Below are positions 6,810-16,118 of a stretch of DNA of 64,000 nt, one piece after another; position 1 is the first letter of the stretch, and each line of letters begins with the position of its first letter. The stretch is from JAVJST01 sp965229715 (GTDB lineage Bacteria > Pseudomonadota > Alphaproteobacteria > Rhodospirillales > Casp-alpha2): contig CBDDJL010000002.1 in assembly GCA_965229715.1 (NCBI GenBank), positions 558,001 to 622,000 on the forward strand, given 5' to 3'. The notes under the pieces are model-generated. The model did no database searches. It worked only from the letters and a program-made list of their open reading frames with translations, and was not told where the DNA came from. A program made the position numbers and the translations under genes.

Positions 6810-8396
6810 TCAGGCATTGAGATCCTCGCCGGACGCCGCGCGGCGCAACAGGGCGATCGAGTCTTCCAGGCCATAGAGCGCGATGAAAGAGCCCATGCGC
6901 GGACCCTGTTCCTGACCCAACAGAACTTCGTAGAGCGCCCGGAACCAGGCCTTGAGCTCGGGAAACGCATCGCGTTTGCCGACTTCATAGACTGCCGACT
7001 GGATGTCCTCCGCCGGCGCGTCTGATGGCATGTCCGCGAGCAGGTCGGCGAGATCGCTGAACGCCTGAGCCTCGTCCGGTGTCGCCTTGCGATAGGTCTT
7101 CGCCGGCAGGACAAAGTCCTGATAGTAGTTGATCGCGTAACCGACAAGCCGGTCGAGGAACGGTGCGTTCTCGGGTGTCGCATCCGGCCGGTAACGGCTG
7201 ATGAAGTGCCATAGCACGGCCTTGTCGTCGGTGTGACAGACGTTCGCCAGATTGAGCAGGATCGAGAAACTCAGATGCGCTTGCTCGTTCGGCGGCGCGC
7301 CGCCATGGAGGTGCCAGGCGGGGTTTTCGATCTGCTTGGCAATGTCCTGTTCGGGGAATTTTTCAATGTGGCTTAGATATTCGTCGACCGCCTTCGGAAT
7401 GACATCGAAATAAAGCCGCTTTGCGGTTTTCGGTTTCTGAAACATGAACAGTGAAAGGCTCTCGGGCGGCGCATAGCGCAGCCATTCCTCGACCGCGAGG
7501 CCATTGCCTTTCGACTTCGAGATTTTTTGACCCTTATCGTCGAGAAACAGTTCGTAATTGAAGCCGGCCGGGGGCTGACTGCCGAGCACGCGGCAGATCT
7601 TTCCGGCCTGTGTCACCGAGTCGATCAGATCCTTGCCCGACATTTCATAATCGACGCCGAGCGCGTGCCAGCGCATCGCCCAGTCGGGCTTCCACTGCAA
7701 CTTGCATGCGCCACCGGTGACTGGCGTCTCGATTTTCTCGCCGTCCTCGTCCTCGTAGACGACGGTGCCGCTCTTGTCGTTGCGTTCCAAAATCGGCACC
7801 TGCAGCACGTGACCGGTCTTCGGCGAGATCGGCAGGAACGGGCTGTAGGTCTTGCGACGTTCCTCGCCGAGGGTCGGCAGCATGATGTTCATGACCGCGT
7901 CGTAGCGCTCCAGCACACGCAACAGAGCCTCGTCGAACATGCCGGCGCGATAGCATTCCGTGGAGCTCTTGAACTCGTAATCGAATCCGAACTGGTCGAG
8001 GAATGCCCGAAGCCGCGCATTGTTGTGGTGAGCAAAGCTATCATGGGTGCCGAACGGATCGGGAATATCCGTCAGCGGTTTGTGAAGATGCGGCGCGATG
8101 ATTTCCTTGTTCGGAATGTTGTCGGGGATCTTGCGGAGTCCGTCCATGTCGTCGGAGAACGCGAACAGCTTTGTCGGCATGTCGGCCAGGTGCTCGAACG
8201 CATGGCGCACCATGGACGTCCGCGCGACTTCACCGAAGGTGCCGATATGCGGCAGGCCCGACGGGCCGTAGCCGGTCTCGAACAACACGTAGCCTTTCTC
8301 CGGCAGCTTGCCGTCGAGCCGTTTCAAAAGCGCACGCGCTTCGGCGAAGGGCCAGGCATTCGCGTTCTCGGCTAAGGCACGCATGTCGTCGGTCAT
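6810..8396 (-). CDS. lysK: Class I lysyl-tRNA synthetase
   Basis: A 528-residue class I lysyl-tRNA synthetase, the form found in archaea, spirochaetes and many Alphaproteobacteria in place of class II LysS. It charges tRNA-Lys with lysine using ATP. The signature sequences are a HIGH-type motif at residues 49-52 (GLPHIGTFGE) and a KMSKS-type motif KISKS at 291-295. Length is normal. It is convergent with the aminotransferase gene, the stops lying 18 bases apart. No other lysyl-tRNA synthetase is seen in the window, so it is probably the essential copy. Confidence 0.95.
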   Translation of the reverse strand: MTDDMRALAENANAWPFAEARALLKRLDGKLPEKGYVLFETGYGPSGLPHIGTFGEVARTSMVRHAFEHLADMPTKLFAFSDDMDGLRKIPDNIPNKEIIAPHLHKPLTDIPDPFGTHDSFAHHNNARLRAFLDQFGFDYEFKSSTECYRAGMFDEALLRVLERYDAVMNIMLPTLGEERRKTYSPFLPISPKTGHVLQVPILERNDKSGTVVYEDEDGEKIETPVTGGACKLQWKPDWAMRWHALGVDYEMSGKDLIDSVTQAGKICRVLGSQPPAGFNYELFLDDKGQKISKSKGNGLAVEEWLRYAPPESLSLFMFQKPKTAKRLYFDVIPKAVDEYLSHIEKFPEQDIAKQIENPAWHLHGGAPPNEQAHLSFSILLNLANVCHTDDKAVLWHFISRYRPDATPENAPFLDRLVGYAINYYQDFVLPAKTYRKATPDEAQAFSDLADLLADMPSDAPAEDIQSAVYEVGKRDAFPELKAWFRALYEVLLGQEQGPRMGSFIALYGLEDSIALLRRAASGEDLNA

Positions 8397-8471
8397 CGGG
8401 TTTGTTCCTGTGGGTGTGAGTAGGCGGCGGGAAAGTACGGAGCGGAGGGCCTCTGGTCAACGCAATCGGCG

Positions 8472-9995
8472 CTACTTCCAGATCGGTTTGCCCGATCCGG
8501 GGATGCCGAGGGACTGCCATTTTCGCGTGACCTCGTCGATGATGTCGTCGGTCATGCGGATCTTGGTGCCCCAGTCGCGGTGGGTCTCGGGCGGCAGTTT
8601 GGTCGTGGCGTCGATGCCGAGCTTCGAGCCGAGGCCACTCTCGGGCGAAGCGAAGTCGAGATAGTCGATCGGCGTGTTCTCGATCAGGGTGATGTCGCGC
8701 GCCGGATCGACGTTGGTCGACATCGCCCACATCACGTCATTCCAATCGCGCGCATCAATGTCGTCATCCACAATGATAACGAACTTGGTGTACATGAACT
8801 GGCGCAGGTATGACCACACGCCAAGCATCACCCGCTTGGCGTGGCCGGGATACGCCTTCTTCATGGAGACCACGGCGACCCGGTAGGAACACGCTTCCGG
8901 CGGCAGCCAGAAATCGATGACCTCTGGGAATTGCTGGCGGAACAACGGCACGAACACGTCGTTGAGCGCCTCGCCGAGCACCGAGGGCTCGTCCGGCGGC
9001 CGGCCGGTGTAGGTCGAAAGATAGATCGGATTGCGCCGGTGCGTGATCGCCGAGACCGTGAACACCGGAAACGGCTCGACGGCATTGTAGTAACCGGTGT
9101 GGTCGCCGTAGGGGCCTTCGTCGCCGTAGTCTTCCAGCGAGACATGGCCCTCGATGACAATCTCCGCTTCGGCCGGCACTTTGAGCGGCACCGTCTTGCA
9201 GTCGACGAGCGCAACCTTCTCGCCGCGCAGCAGCCCGGCGAACTGATATTCGGACATGGTGTCGGGTACCGGTGTCACAGCCGCGAGAACGGTGCCGGGA
9301 TCGGCGCCGATGACGGCGGCGGCGGGGATCGGATCGGGTCGGGTTTCCTTCCAGCGCTGATGATGCTGTGCGCCGCCCCGGTGCTTGAGCCAGCGCATGT
9401 AGGTGGTGTTGGATCCTGTCACCTGCATGCGATAGATGCCGAGATTGAAGTTATCGCGTTTGTCGCCGTCCCTCCTGCCAGCCTCCGGACCCTTGGTGAC
9501 GACAAGCGGCCAGGTGATCAGCGGCGCCGGTTCGCCCGGCCAGCAGGTCTGGATCGGAAGGTTTGAAAGGTCGATGTCGTCGCCTGTTTTGACGATCTCC
9601 TGACAAAGCGCCGTTGATGTGTGCTTCGGCTGCATGGCCAGGACCTGGCGCGCCAGCGGTAGCATCTTGAAGGCTTCGCCAAGGTCCGATGGTGGCTCCG
9701 GCTGACGCAGGAAGGCCAGGGTTTCGCCGATCTCCCTCAATTGCGCAGGGGTTCGGTTCATGCCTAGCGCGACCCGTTCCACGGTGCCGAACAGGTTGAC
9801 AAGAACCGGCATATCATAAGGCGAACCATCCTCGCGTATGACGTTCTCGAACAGGATGGCCGGGCCCCCCTCGGCGATCACGCGGGTCTGAATCTCCGTC
9901 ATTTCAAGAATTGGCGACACCGGTTCCGTCACGCGAACCAGTTGGCCGCGGTCTTCGAGGTCGGTTACGAAGGCGCGCAACGAAGGATATGCCAT
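8472..9995 (-). CDS. ubiD: UbiD-family 4-hydroxy-3-polyprenylbenzoate decarboxylase
   Basis: A 507-residue UbiD family protein that uses prenylated FMN to decarboxylate the polyprenyl-hydroxybenzoate intermediate of ubiquinone synthesis. Family features include the N-terminal LRAFVTDLEDRGQLVRV, the LGIYRMQVTG and EGPYGDHTGYYN motifs and an extended C-terminal helix region. ATG at 9995 is used; a GTG lies one codon upstream. It lies upstream of lysK on the same strand with 75 bases between. ubiA lies about 6 kb away, so the pathway is scattered in this region. Confidence 0.93.
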   Translation of the reverse strand: MAYPSLRAFVTDLEDRGQLVRVTEPVSPILEMTEIQTRVIAEGGPAILFENVIREDGSPYDMPVLVNLFGTVERVALGMNRTPAQLREIGETLAFLRQPEPPSDLGEAFKMLPLARQVLAMQPKHTSTALCQEIVKTGDDIDLSNLPIQTCWPGEPAPLITWPLVVTKGPEAGRRDGDKRDNFNLGIYRMQVTGSNTTYMRWLKHRGGAQHHQRWKETRPDPIPAAAVIGADPGTVLAAVTPVPDTMSEYQFAGLLRGEKVALVDCKTVPLKVPAEAEIVIEGHVSLEDYGDEGPYGDHTGYYNAVEPFPVFTVSAITHRRNPIYLSTYTGRPPDEPSVLGEALNDVFVPLFRQQFPEVIDFWLPPEACSYRVAVVSMKKAYPGHAKRVMLGVWSYLRQFMYTKFVIIVDDDIDARDWNDVMWAMSTNVDPARDITLIENTPIDYLDFASPESGLGSKLGIDATTKLPPETHRDWGTKIRMTDDIIDEVTRKWQSLGIPGSGKPIWK

Positions 9996-10215
9996 CACCG
10001 AGGCCGTTTCAGTTCCATGTCGCTGCCATGAACACCGCCTCGCCCCAAAGGGTCAAGGAAATTAGGGGGTTAAGTGCAGTCCGGTTGTTTCACGCGCATT
10101 TAAGGGCTATTTTCCGCTTGGCGGCCTCGATCGTCTCGGGGAGCATGTTTCGGGCTGCCAGAAGGTTGATAACCGTCGCGGGTGCCATCCGCGGTGCGTT
10201 TTGGCGGGGCAGGCG

Positions 10216-12021
10216 ATGGCGAACGATATGTCCGGTAAGGAAATGAACCAAAAAACCGGCGAGTTGAACTTTCAGCGTCTGATCGAGGTGGGGATCGCGC
10301 TGTCGTCCGAGCGCGACCACAACCGGCTGATGGAGCAAATTTTGCTCGAGGCCAAGGATATCTGCAACGCGGACGGCGGAACGCTGTATCTCAGGACATC
10401 CGAAGACGGTCTCAAGTTCGAGATCATGCGCACCGACTCCCTCGACATTGCCATGGGCGGGACGACAGGCAAGGAGATCACCTTCCCGCCGCTGCCGATG
10501 TACAACCAGGATAGCGGTGAGCCGAACCACAAAAACGTTGCGACCCACGCCGCGCTCTCAAACGAGTCGGTCAACATCGCCGATGCCTACAATTCTGACG
10601 AGTTCGATTTTACCGGCACGAAAAAATTCGACGAAGGCACCGGTTATCGCTCCAAGTCGTTTCTCGCTGTACCGCTGACAAACCACGAAAACGAGGTTGT
10701 CGGCGTGGTTCAGTTGCTGAATGCAAAGGACCGCGATACGGGCGACGTGATTTCTTTCGGCGCCGACGTGCAGCCGCTGGTTGAGGCGCTCTCATCGCTC
10801 GCCGCCGTGGCGCTCGATAACGCACAGCTGATCGAAGCACAAAAGAATCTGCTCGACTCCTTCATTACCCTTATCGCCTCCGCGATTGACGCCAAGTCTC
10901 CGTATACCGGCGGTCATTGTCAGCGTGTGCCTGAACTGACGATGATGCTGGCCGACGCAGCCTGCGATTCCAACGATGCCCCGTTCAACAATTTCGATCT
11001 CGACGACGAACAGCGTTACGAGCTCCGGATCGCTGCGCTGTTGCACGACTGCGGAAAGGTCACGACGCCCGAGTACGTCGTCGACAAGTCGACGAAATTG
11101 GAGACCATTTACGATCGTTTGCACGAAATCCGCATGCGGTTCGAGGTCGTCAAGCGCGAAGCCGAGATCGAAACCCTGCGGGCGATCATCGACGGCGGCG
11201 ACAAGGCGGAGCTGGAAGCCAAACTCGCCGAAACCCTTGCCGAGCTCGATGACGATTTTGCATTTGTCGCGGAATGCAATGTCGGCGGCGAGTTCATGGC
11301 GCCAGAGCGCATCGAGCGGTTACAACAGATCGCCGAGCGGTCCTGGACGCGGACCATCAGCGATCGCATCGGTCTCTCGCATGAGGAGATCAAGCGCAAG
11401 AACCGGACGCCGGAACCGGAGCTGCCGGTGGTCGAGAATTTGCTGGTTGATCGGCTGGATCAGGTGATACCACGAACGGCGAGCCCGATCTTCGCAGAGG
11501 ACAATCCGTACGGCTTCCAGCTCGATGTGCCGGAAAACCAGTTCAATCTCGGCGAGGTCTATAACCTGTCGATCGCGCGCGGCACTCTGACCGAGGAAGA
11601 GCGCTTCAAGATCAACGACCATATCGTGCAGACGATTATCATGCTCGAGCAGCTGCCGTTTCCGAAACACCTCCGCCGTGTGCCGGAGTACGCCGGTGGC
11701 CATCACGAAAAGATGGACGGTACGGGATACCCGAAAAAGCTGGCGCGCGACGACATGTCGGTGCCTGCGCGCATCATGGCGATTGCCGATATCTTCGAAG
11801 CGTTGACTGCGGCCGACCGGCCTTACAAGGCGCCGAAGAAACTGAGCGACAGCATCAAAATCATGTCGTTCATGAAAAAGGACGCGCACATTGACGGCGA
11901 ATTGTTTGAATTGTTCCTGAAGTCCGGCGTCTACAGGGACTACGCCGAGCGTTTCCTCGACCCATCGCAGGTCGACGAAGTCGATATCAGTCAATATCTC
12001 GAAAAGCCGGCAGCCGAGTAA
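10216..12021 (+). CDS. GAF domain HD-GYP phosphodiesterase with long insert
   Basis: About 601 residues: an N-terminal GAF sensor (roughly 20-205) and an HD-GYP domain that in family members hydrolyses cyclic di-GMP. Metal-binding motifs are present: His234 in GGHCQRVPEL, His277-Asp278 in LLHDCGKV, and HHEKMDGTGYP at 496-506. The HD and GYP motifs are 218 residues apart, against about 65-70 in the standard domain, because of a charged, largely helical insert of about 150 residues. The start is uncertain among ATGs at 10216, 10228 and 10243. No membrane segment is seen, so it is likely cytoplasmic. Confidence 0.85.
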   Translation: MANDMSGKEMNQKTGELNFQRLIEVGIALSSERDHNRLMEQILLEAKDICNADGGTLYLRTSEDGLKFEIMRTDSLDIAMGGTTGKEITFPPLPMYNQDSGEPNHKNVATHAALSNESVNIADAYNSDEFDFTGTKKFDEGTGYRSKSFLAVPLTNHENEVVGVVQLLNAKDRDTGDVISFGADVQPLVEALSSLAAVALDNAQLIEAQKNLLDSFITLIASAIDAKSPYTGGHCQRVPELTMMLADAACDSNDAPFNNFDLDDEQRYELRIAALLHDCGKVTTPEYVVDKSTKLETIYDRLHEIRMRFEVVKREAEIETLRAIIDGGDKAELEAKLAETLAELDDDFAFVAECNVGGEFMAPERIERLQQIAERSWTRTISDRIGLSHEEIKRKNRTPEPELPVVENLLVDRLDQVIPRTASPIFAEDNPYGFQLDVPENQFNLGEVYNLSIARGTLTEEERFKINDHIVQTIIMLEQLPFPKHLRRVPEYAGGHHEKMDGTGYPKKLARDDMSVPARIMAIADIFEALTAADRPYKAPKKLSDSIKIMSFMKKDAHIDGELFELFLKSGVYRDYAERFLDPSQVDEVDISQYLEKPAAE

Positions 12022-12024
12022 TCC

Positions 12025-12762
12025 TTGTTAAGCAACCCCCGCTACCGTGCCGCCGGTTATCCCTATGTTCTACCGGACCGTTCCTACGTGATGGACCAGG
12101 GCAACCACCGCATGATCGAACCCGGCGACCCGTCGGTCGATTTCACTGGCCGTAAGCCCATTCTGGCGGTTGGTTCCAACATGTCGCCGTTGCAACTTGC
12201 ACGTAAATTTCCGGGCGTGGATGGTGGCGTCATTCCCGTTACCCGGGTTCACCTGCGGGATTTCGACTCCGTCTATTCGACCCACTTCACAAGCTACGGC
12301 GCGATTCCCGCGACCCTGTTTCCTTCGCCCGGTACCACGGTGACGCTGTTCATTACGTGGCTGAGTCCGGAGCAGGAAGCCCGCATGCACGAGACCGAGG
12401 TCCCGTCGGAGAACTACGGCTTTTGCCGACTCGACGATATCGCCATGACCATCGAACAGGGGCCCGAAGGCTGCGAAGGTCTCGACTATCTGTTTTGCTA
12501 CCTTTCCAGTCGCGGGGCCGTTGCCATCGATGGCGAGCCCGTTCCGTTGGCCGAAGTCCCAGCGGCGGACCGGCAGTGGAAGGCGCTCGATCAGGCGGGC
12601 ATTCAGACACATGCGCGGAACTTGCTTGCACCCGATCTTTCGATAGACGATTTCATCGACCAGAACATCGGCGACCACGAACTGCGGCGGGAACGAACCG
12701 ATGCACTTCATGAGGTCGCCCTGCCGTTCGTACGCGAAGGCATCGTTCCGATCGGTATGTAG
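12025..12762 (+). CDS. Conserved protein with gamma-glutamylcyclotransferase-like start
   Basis: A 245-residue soluble protein beginning with TTG at 12025, three bases after the HD-GYP stop; an ATG at 12091 is an alternative. The PILAVGSNMSPLQLARKF segment resembles the YGSN substrate loop of gamma-glutamylcyclotransferase-like folds. The remainder shows no motif I can place with certainty. Tight spacing to the genes on both sides suggests one operon with the HD-GYP and MlrC-like genes, but no shared function is evident. I do not recognise a named family with confidence. Confidence 0.6.
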   Translation: MLSNPRYRAAGYPYVLPDRSYVMDQGNHRMIEPGDPSVDFTGRKPILAVGSNMSPLQLARKFPGVDGGVIPVTRVHLRDFDSVYSTHFTSYGAIPATLFPSPGTTVTLFITWLSPEQEARMHETEVPSENYGFCRLDDIAMTIEQGPEGCEGLDYLFCYLSSRGAVAIDGEPVPLAEVPAADRQWKALDQAGIQTHARNLLAPDLSIDDFIDQNIGDHELRRERTDALHEVALPFVREGIVPIGM

Positions 12763-12773
12763 AGGAGGCCACC

Positions 12774-14285
12774 ATGACCTACCGCGCCGTCGTCGCCATG
12801 ATGGAGCACGAGACCAACACGTTCTCGCCGGTGCCGACGCCGTTCTCGCGGTTCGGCACGCCCGAGGCGCCCCGCGGGCGCGCGGTGTACGACTTGTTCA
12901 AGGGCACCGGTACCGGACTCGGCGGGTTTCTCGATGTCGCCGACGAGTCCGGGATGGATATCGTCACGCCGATCGCCGCCAACGCGCCGCCGAGCGGCCG
13001 CGTCCATGCCGACGCTTACGAGACCATGTGCGGCGCCATTTGCGATGCCGTCGCCGCGGGATGCGATGTCTGTTTTCTCGACTTGCACGGCGCCATGGTT
13101 GCCGAAACCACGGACGACGGCGAGGGCACGCTATTGAAGCGAATCAGGGATATCGCGCCGGACTTGCCGATTGCCATCAGTCTCGACCTGCATGCCAACC
13201 TGACCCAAACGATTATCGACAACTGCGATGTCATCGTTGGCTACAAGACCTACCCGCATATCGACATGTACGAGGCGGGCGCCCATGCCGGACGTATCAT
13301 GGTGCGGGCGCTCGCCGGCGAGGCTCGCCCGGTCATGGCCTGGGGCCAGCGGCCAATTCTTGCGCAGACGCTTCGCATGGGTCACGCCGACAAACCAATG
13401 GGGCCGATGATCGAGATGGCGCGTGAGGAAGAAGCGAGCGGTCTGCTTGCCGTCAGCGCTTTCGGTGGCTTTCCGCTCGCCGATTTTCACGACGCCGGTC
13501 TTTCCGTAGTTGCCGTCGCAGACGACGACAAGGCGGCGGCCGAGGCTGCGTGCGAACGGCTGCTCGATTATGCCTGGAACGAGCGCAAGGAATGGATTTT
13601 CCATTCCGAGCCGCTCGCCGAGACGATTGCGAAAGCCAAGCGAATCACTGAAGGGCCGGTGATTCTGCTCGATCACGCCGACAACACGGCATCGGGCGGC
13701 ACCCAGGACACGACGGCGGTTCTCAAGGAGGTTATCGACCAGGAGCTCGAAGATGTTGCGATGTTCGGTATTTGCGATCCCGCTGCAGTTGCCGAGATGG
13801 AAGCCGCCGGCGCTGGCGCCGAAATTACCATCGACCTCGGCGGCAAGGTCGCGATGCCCGCGATTGATCGGGACGAAGGCGAACCGCTGCGCTTAACAGG
13901 CCGGGTCCGCGCCATTACCGACGGCTCGTTCGTAGTCACGGCGAAAATGGGCCGCGGAACCACCGAACACATGGGGAAAACAGCGCTATTCGAGGTCGGC
14001 AACGTGCAGATTGTCGTCTGCTCGCAGCACACGGAACCGTTCGATCTCGGCTGCTTCAGGAGCGTCGGCATCGAACCGACACGCAAGCGTTACCTGATTC
14101 TCAAGTCACGCATCCACTATCGCGCCGGCTTCGCCGACATCGCAAAGCATGAGATTCCGTGTAACGGCGTCGGGGTGACCAGCAGCGACAACAGTTTGTT
14201 CAGGTTCGAGAACGTGCGGCGGCCGATTTACCCGCTCGACGACGATTGTCCGGAACGGCCGAACTACGACGTCAAGGCTTTGTAG
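12774..14285 (+). CDS. M81 family metallopeptidase (MlrC-like)
   Basis: A 503-residue member of the MlrC family, metal-dependent amidohydrolase/peptidases named after the microcystin-degrading protein; most bacterial members act on unknown peptides or cyclic amides. The N-terminus VVAMMEHETNTFSP, the CFLDLHGAMV and SLDLHANLT motifs and the YPHIDMYE segment provide the expected acidic and histidine metal ligands. GAGGAGG precedes ATG. It is last in a rightward run after the HD-GYP gene. Its 3' end overlaps the convergent Rieske gene by 22 bases. Substrate cannot be read from sequence. Confidence 0.85.
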   Translation: MTYRAVVAMMEHETNTFSPVPTPFSRFGTPEAPRGRAVYDLFKGTGTGLGGFLDVADESGMDIVTPIAANAPPSGRVHADAYETMCGAICDAVAAGCDVCFLDLHGAMVAETTDDGEGTLLKRIRDIAPDLPIAISLDLHANLTQTIIDNCDVIVGYKTYPHIDMYEAGAHAGRIMVRALAGEARPVMAWGQRPILAQTLRMGHADKPMGPMIEMAREEEASGLLAVSAFGGFPLADFHDAGLSVVAVADDDKAAAEAACERLLDYAWNERKEWIFHSEPLAETIAKAKRITEGPVILLDHADNTASGGTQDTTAVLKEVIDQELEDVAMFGICDPAAVAEMEAAGAGAEITIDLGGKVAMPAIDRDEGEPLRLTGRVRAITDGSFVVTAKMGRGTTEHMGKTALFEVGNVQIVVCSQHTEPFDLGCFRSVGIEPTRKRYLILKSRIHYRAGFADIAKHEIPCNGVGVTSSDNSLFRFENVRRPIYPLDDDCPERPNYDVKAL

Positions 14286-15397
14286 ACGAGCGTGTTGAAG
14301 TGATGGACAGCATGTTCGCTTTCGTTGCTGCGTTCAGCATCGATCATGAAGCGGCCCTGATCGAACCCGAATGACTTGACGCCCTGCTGCAGCGCGATGT
14401 TGAGCTCCAGGTCCTCAGGACCGAGACCGTCATTCATCCATTTTTTGCACGCCGCCGTAACCTTCGATTCCGGTCGATCAGGGACATAATAACCGAACCG
14501 CACCAGTGTCTTCTCTGCCTCCAACGGGATGATCAGAAAATTGGCGACGATATCGGTATAGGGCACGAGATAGATGCATGTATTCGGAAACAGCCACCAG
14601 TTCATGTACATGTCGGTTTGATAGGCATCGTTACCGATTTTCTCGCCGAACATTTCCGTCAGCCCCGGTTTCGAAGGCCCGCCCAGGGTCCACCAGTTTC
14701 CACGGCAGATCGGCACATCTTTCTCGAAGTCGACGAAGGCAGCCAGTTCCTTGTGACGCGGTCCAGACAGCGTCAGGTGATACGACTCAATCGCGTTGTC
14801 GACGATGACTTTCCAATTCACGGGAACGACGAAATCCTCTTCTGTTTCTAGCGTGACGTCGTCGAGATCCGGGCTGAGGTCGCGCAGGAACGCTTCGGCG
14901 CCCGGAAACAGGGTGTTCATGTCGACGGCATCGGAGTCCAGATTCACGTACACGAAACCGGCAAACTCCTGAACCCGAACGGACTTCAGTGAAATCGCGG
15001 TTTTATCGAAATTCAACAGGCGTTCGGTCCGCGGCGCACCGCGAAGCTGTCCGTCGAGCCCATAGGTCCAGGCATGGTAAGGGCAAACAAGAGACCGTAC
15101 GTTGTCGCCACGTCGTTCCTTGACGAGACGGGTTCCCCGGTGCTGGCAGACGTTGTGAAATGCGCGCAACTCACCGTCCTTGCCGCGGACGACGATAACG
15201 CTTTGTTCGAAAATACTGCAGGTAACGAACTGGCCCGGATTCCTGAGTTCGCTGACATGGGCGACCTGCGTCCATGCCTTGAAAAATACGGCATGTTTCT
15301 CCGCGTCCATGATCGCGGGATCAAAATAGTAACGCGATGGCAGGGTATGGGCTTCCTCAAGATCGCGATTCGGCCAATCCAGATTCAACGGGGTCAT
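14264..15397 (-). CDS. Rieske non-haem iron oxygenase, alpha subunit
   Basis: A 377-residue ring-hydroxylating-type oxygenase. The Rieske [2Fe-2S] ligands are Cys84, His86, Cys105 and His108 (CQHRG and CPYHAW motifs). The mononuclear iron site is NWKVIVDNAIESYH with His207 and His215, and probably Asp329 in GPEDLELN. This branch includes enzymes that demethylate or cleave quaternary amines such as glycine betaine, carnitine and stachydrine, besides aromatic dioxygenases. The divergent BetI-like regulator favours a quaternary amine substrate, but that is inference. The reductase partner is not adjacent. Transcription starts opposite the regulator across the inverted repeat at 15435-15464. Confidence 0.85.
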   Translation of the reverse strand: MTPLNLDWPNRDLEEAHTLPSRYYFDPAIMDAEKHAVFFKAWTQVAHVSELRNPGQFVTCSIFEQSVIVVRGKDGELRAFHNVCQHRGTRLVKERRGDNVRSLVCPYHAWTYGLDGQLRGAPRTERLLNFDKTAISLKSVRVQEFAGFVYVNLDSDAVDMNTLFPGAEAFLRDLSPDLDDVTLETEEDFVVPVNWKVIVDNAIESYHLTLSGPRHKELAAFVDFEKDVPICRGNWWTLGGPSKPGLTEMFGEKIGNDAYQTDMYMNWWLFPNTCIYLVPYTDIVANFLIIPLEAEKTLVRFGYYVPDRPESKVTAACKKWMNDGLGPEDLELNIALQQGVKSFGFDQGRFMIDAERSNESEHAVHHFNTLVYKALTS

Positions 15398-15434
15398 GAT
15401 CCATGCTCCGTGGACAGTATTCGCGTAGCAAAAT

Positions 15435-15464
15435 CTTTTTTAATTGAATAGTCAATTAAAAAAG
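15435..15464. promoter_or_regulatory. Perfect 13-bp inverted repeat, likely operator for the BetI-like regulator
   Basis: CTTTTTTAATTGA, an ATAG spacer, then TCAATTAAAAAAG form a perfect 13-base inverted repeat between the Rieske gene and the TetR-type gene. On the minus strand it contains TTGACT, a good -35 for the Rieske promoter, so a bound repressor would block it. Its symmetry and site suit a TetR dimer. Confidence 0.65.
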
Positions 15465-15502
15465 AGCAAGTTACAATTCATTGCGTTTCGAGAGGTAAAG
15501 AC

Positions 15503-16099
15503 ATGCCCAAGGTCGGAATGGAACCGGTTCGCAAACGACAGATCATCGATGCGACGATGGGCTGTATCCACGAGCACGGAATGGCGAAAACAACCCTGCA
15601 GCGCATTGCCGCTCGTGCAGGATTCGCATCGGGGCTCATCGTTCACTACTTCGGGGACAAGGACGGTCTCTTGGAAGCGGTGTACCTAGATCTCTATTCT
15701 AGACTTGAGGCCGAGACGGCGTGTCGGCGGCAACGAGCCAATACGCCCATGGAAGAATTGTTCGCGGTTCTCGAAGCACAAGTCTGTGCCGAAATGGTTG
15801 CTCCAGAGATCGTTTCGACGTGGTTTGCACTCGGCGCCAAAGCGCCCGAAACGCCGGGGCTTTCAAAAATGGAACAGAATAACACCAGGCAACTTACCTC
15901 GGGTCTTGTGCGAACTCTGAAACGGGTCGGGCTCTCGAGATCGGAATCGAGAGACATCGCCGAGGAACTGGTGGTGTTGATATACGGTTTGTGGGTCAAT
16001 CTGGCGAATAAGACGATACCGTCCTCGCGACGGGCGAAGGCGATATTGTTTCGAGTCGTACGCGCCCGCTTGCCACAATTTTTCGAAGCAACGTCGTGA
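15503..16099 (+). CDS. TetR-family regulator, BetI-like
   Basis: A 198-residue repressor closely resembling BetI, which represses choline-to-glycine-betaine genes until choline binds. The N-terminus MPKVGMEPVRKRQIIDAT and the helix-turn-helix TTLQRIAARAGFASGLIVHY followed by FGDKDGLLEAVY are typical of BetI. GAGAGG precedes ATG. No bet genes flank it; instead it is divergent from a Rieske oxygenase, suggesting that this copy controls catabolism of a related quaternary amine. The perfect inverted repeat in the shared gap is the candidate operator and could also give autoregulation. Confidence 0.82.
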   Translation: MPKVGMEPVRKRQIIDATMGCIHEHGMAKTTLQRIAARAGFASGLIVHYFGDKDGLLEAVYLDLYSRLEAETACRRQRANTPMEELFAVLEAQVCAEMVAPEIVSTWFALGAKAPETPGLSKMEQNNTRQLTSGLVRTLKRVGLSRSESRDIAEELVVLIYGLWVNLANKTIPSSRRAKAILFRVVRARLPQFFEATS

Positions 16100-16118
16100 C
16101 CGGCGCTGCACAGATCCT

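Noticed and set aside
12701..13426. Plus-strand open frame of 241 codons within the MlrC-like gene
   Set aside because: Out-of-frame shadow with a very Arg-rich product; the MlrC frame has clear motifs and a strong ribosome site.
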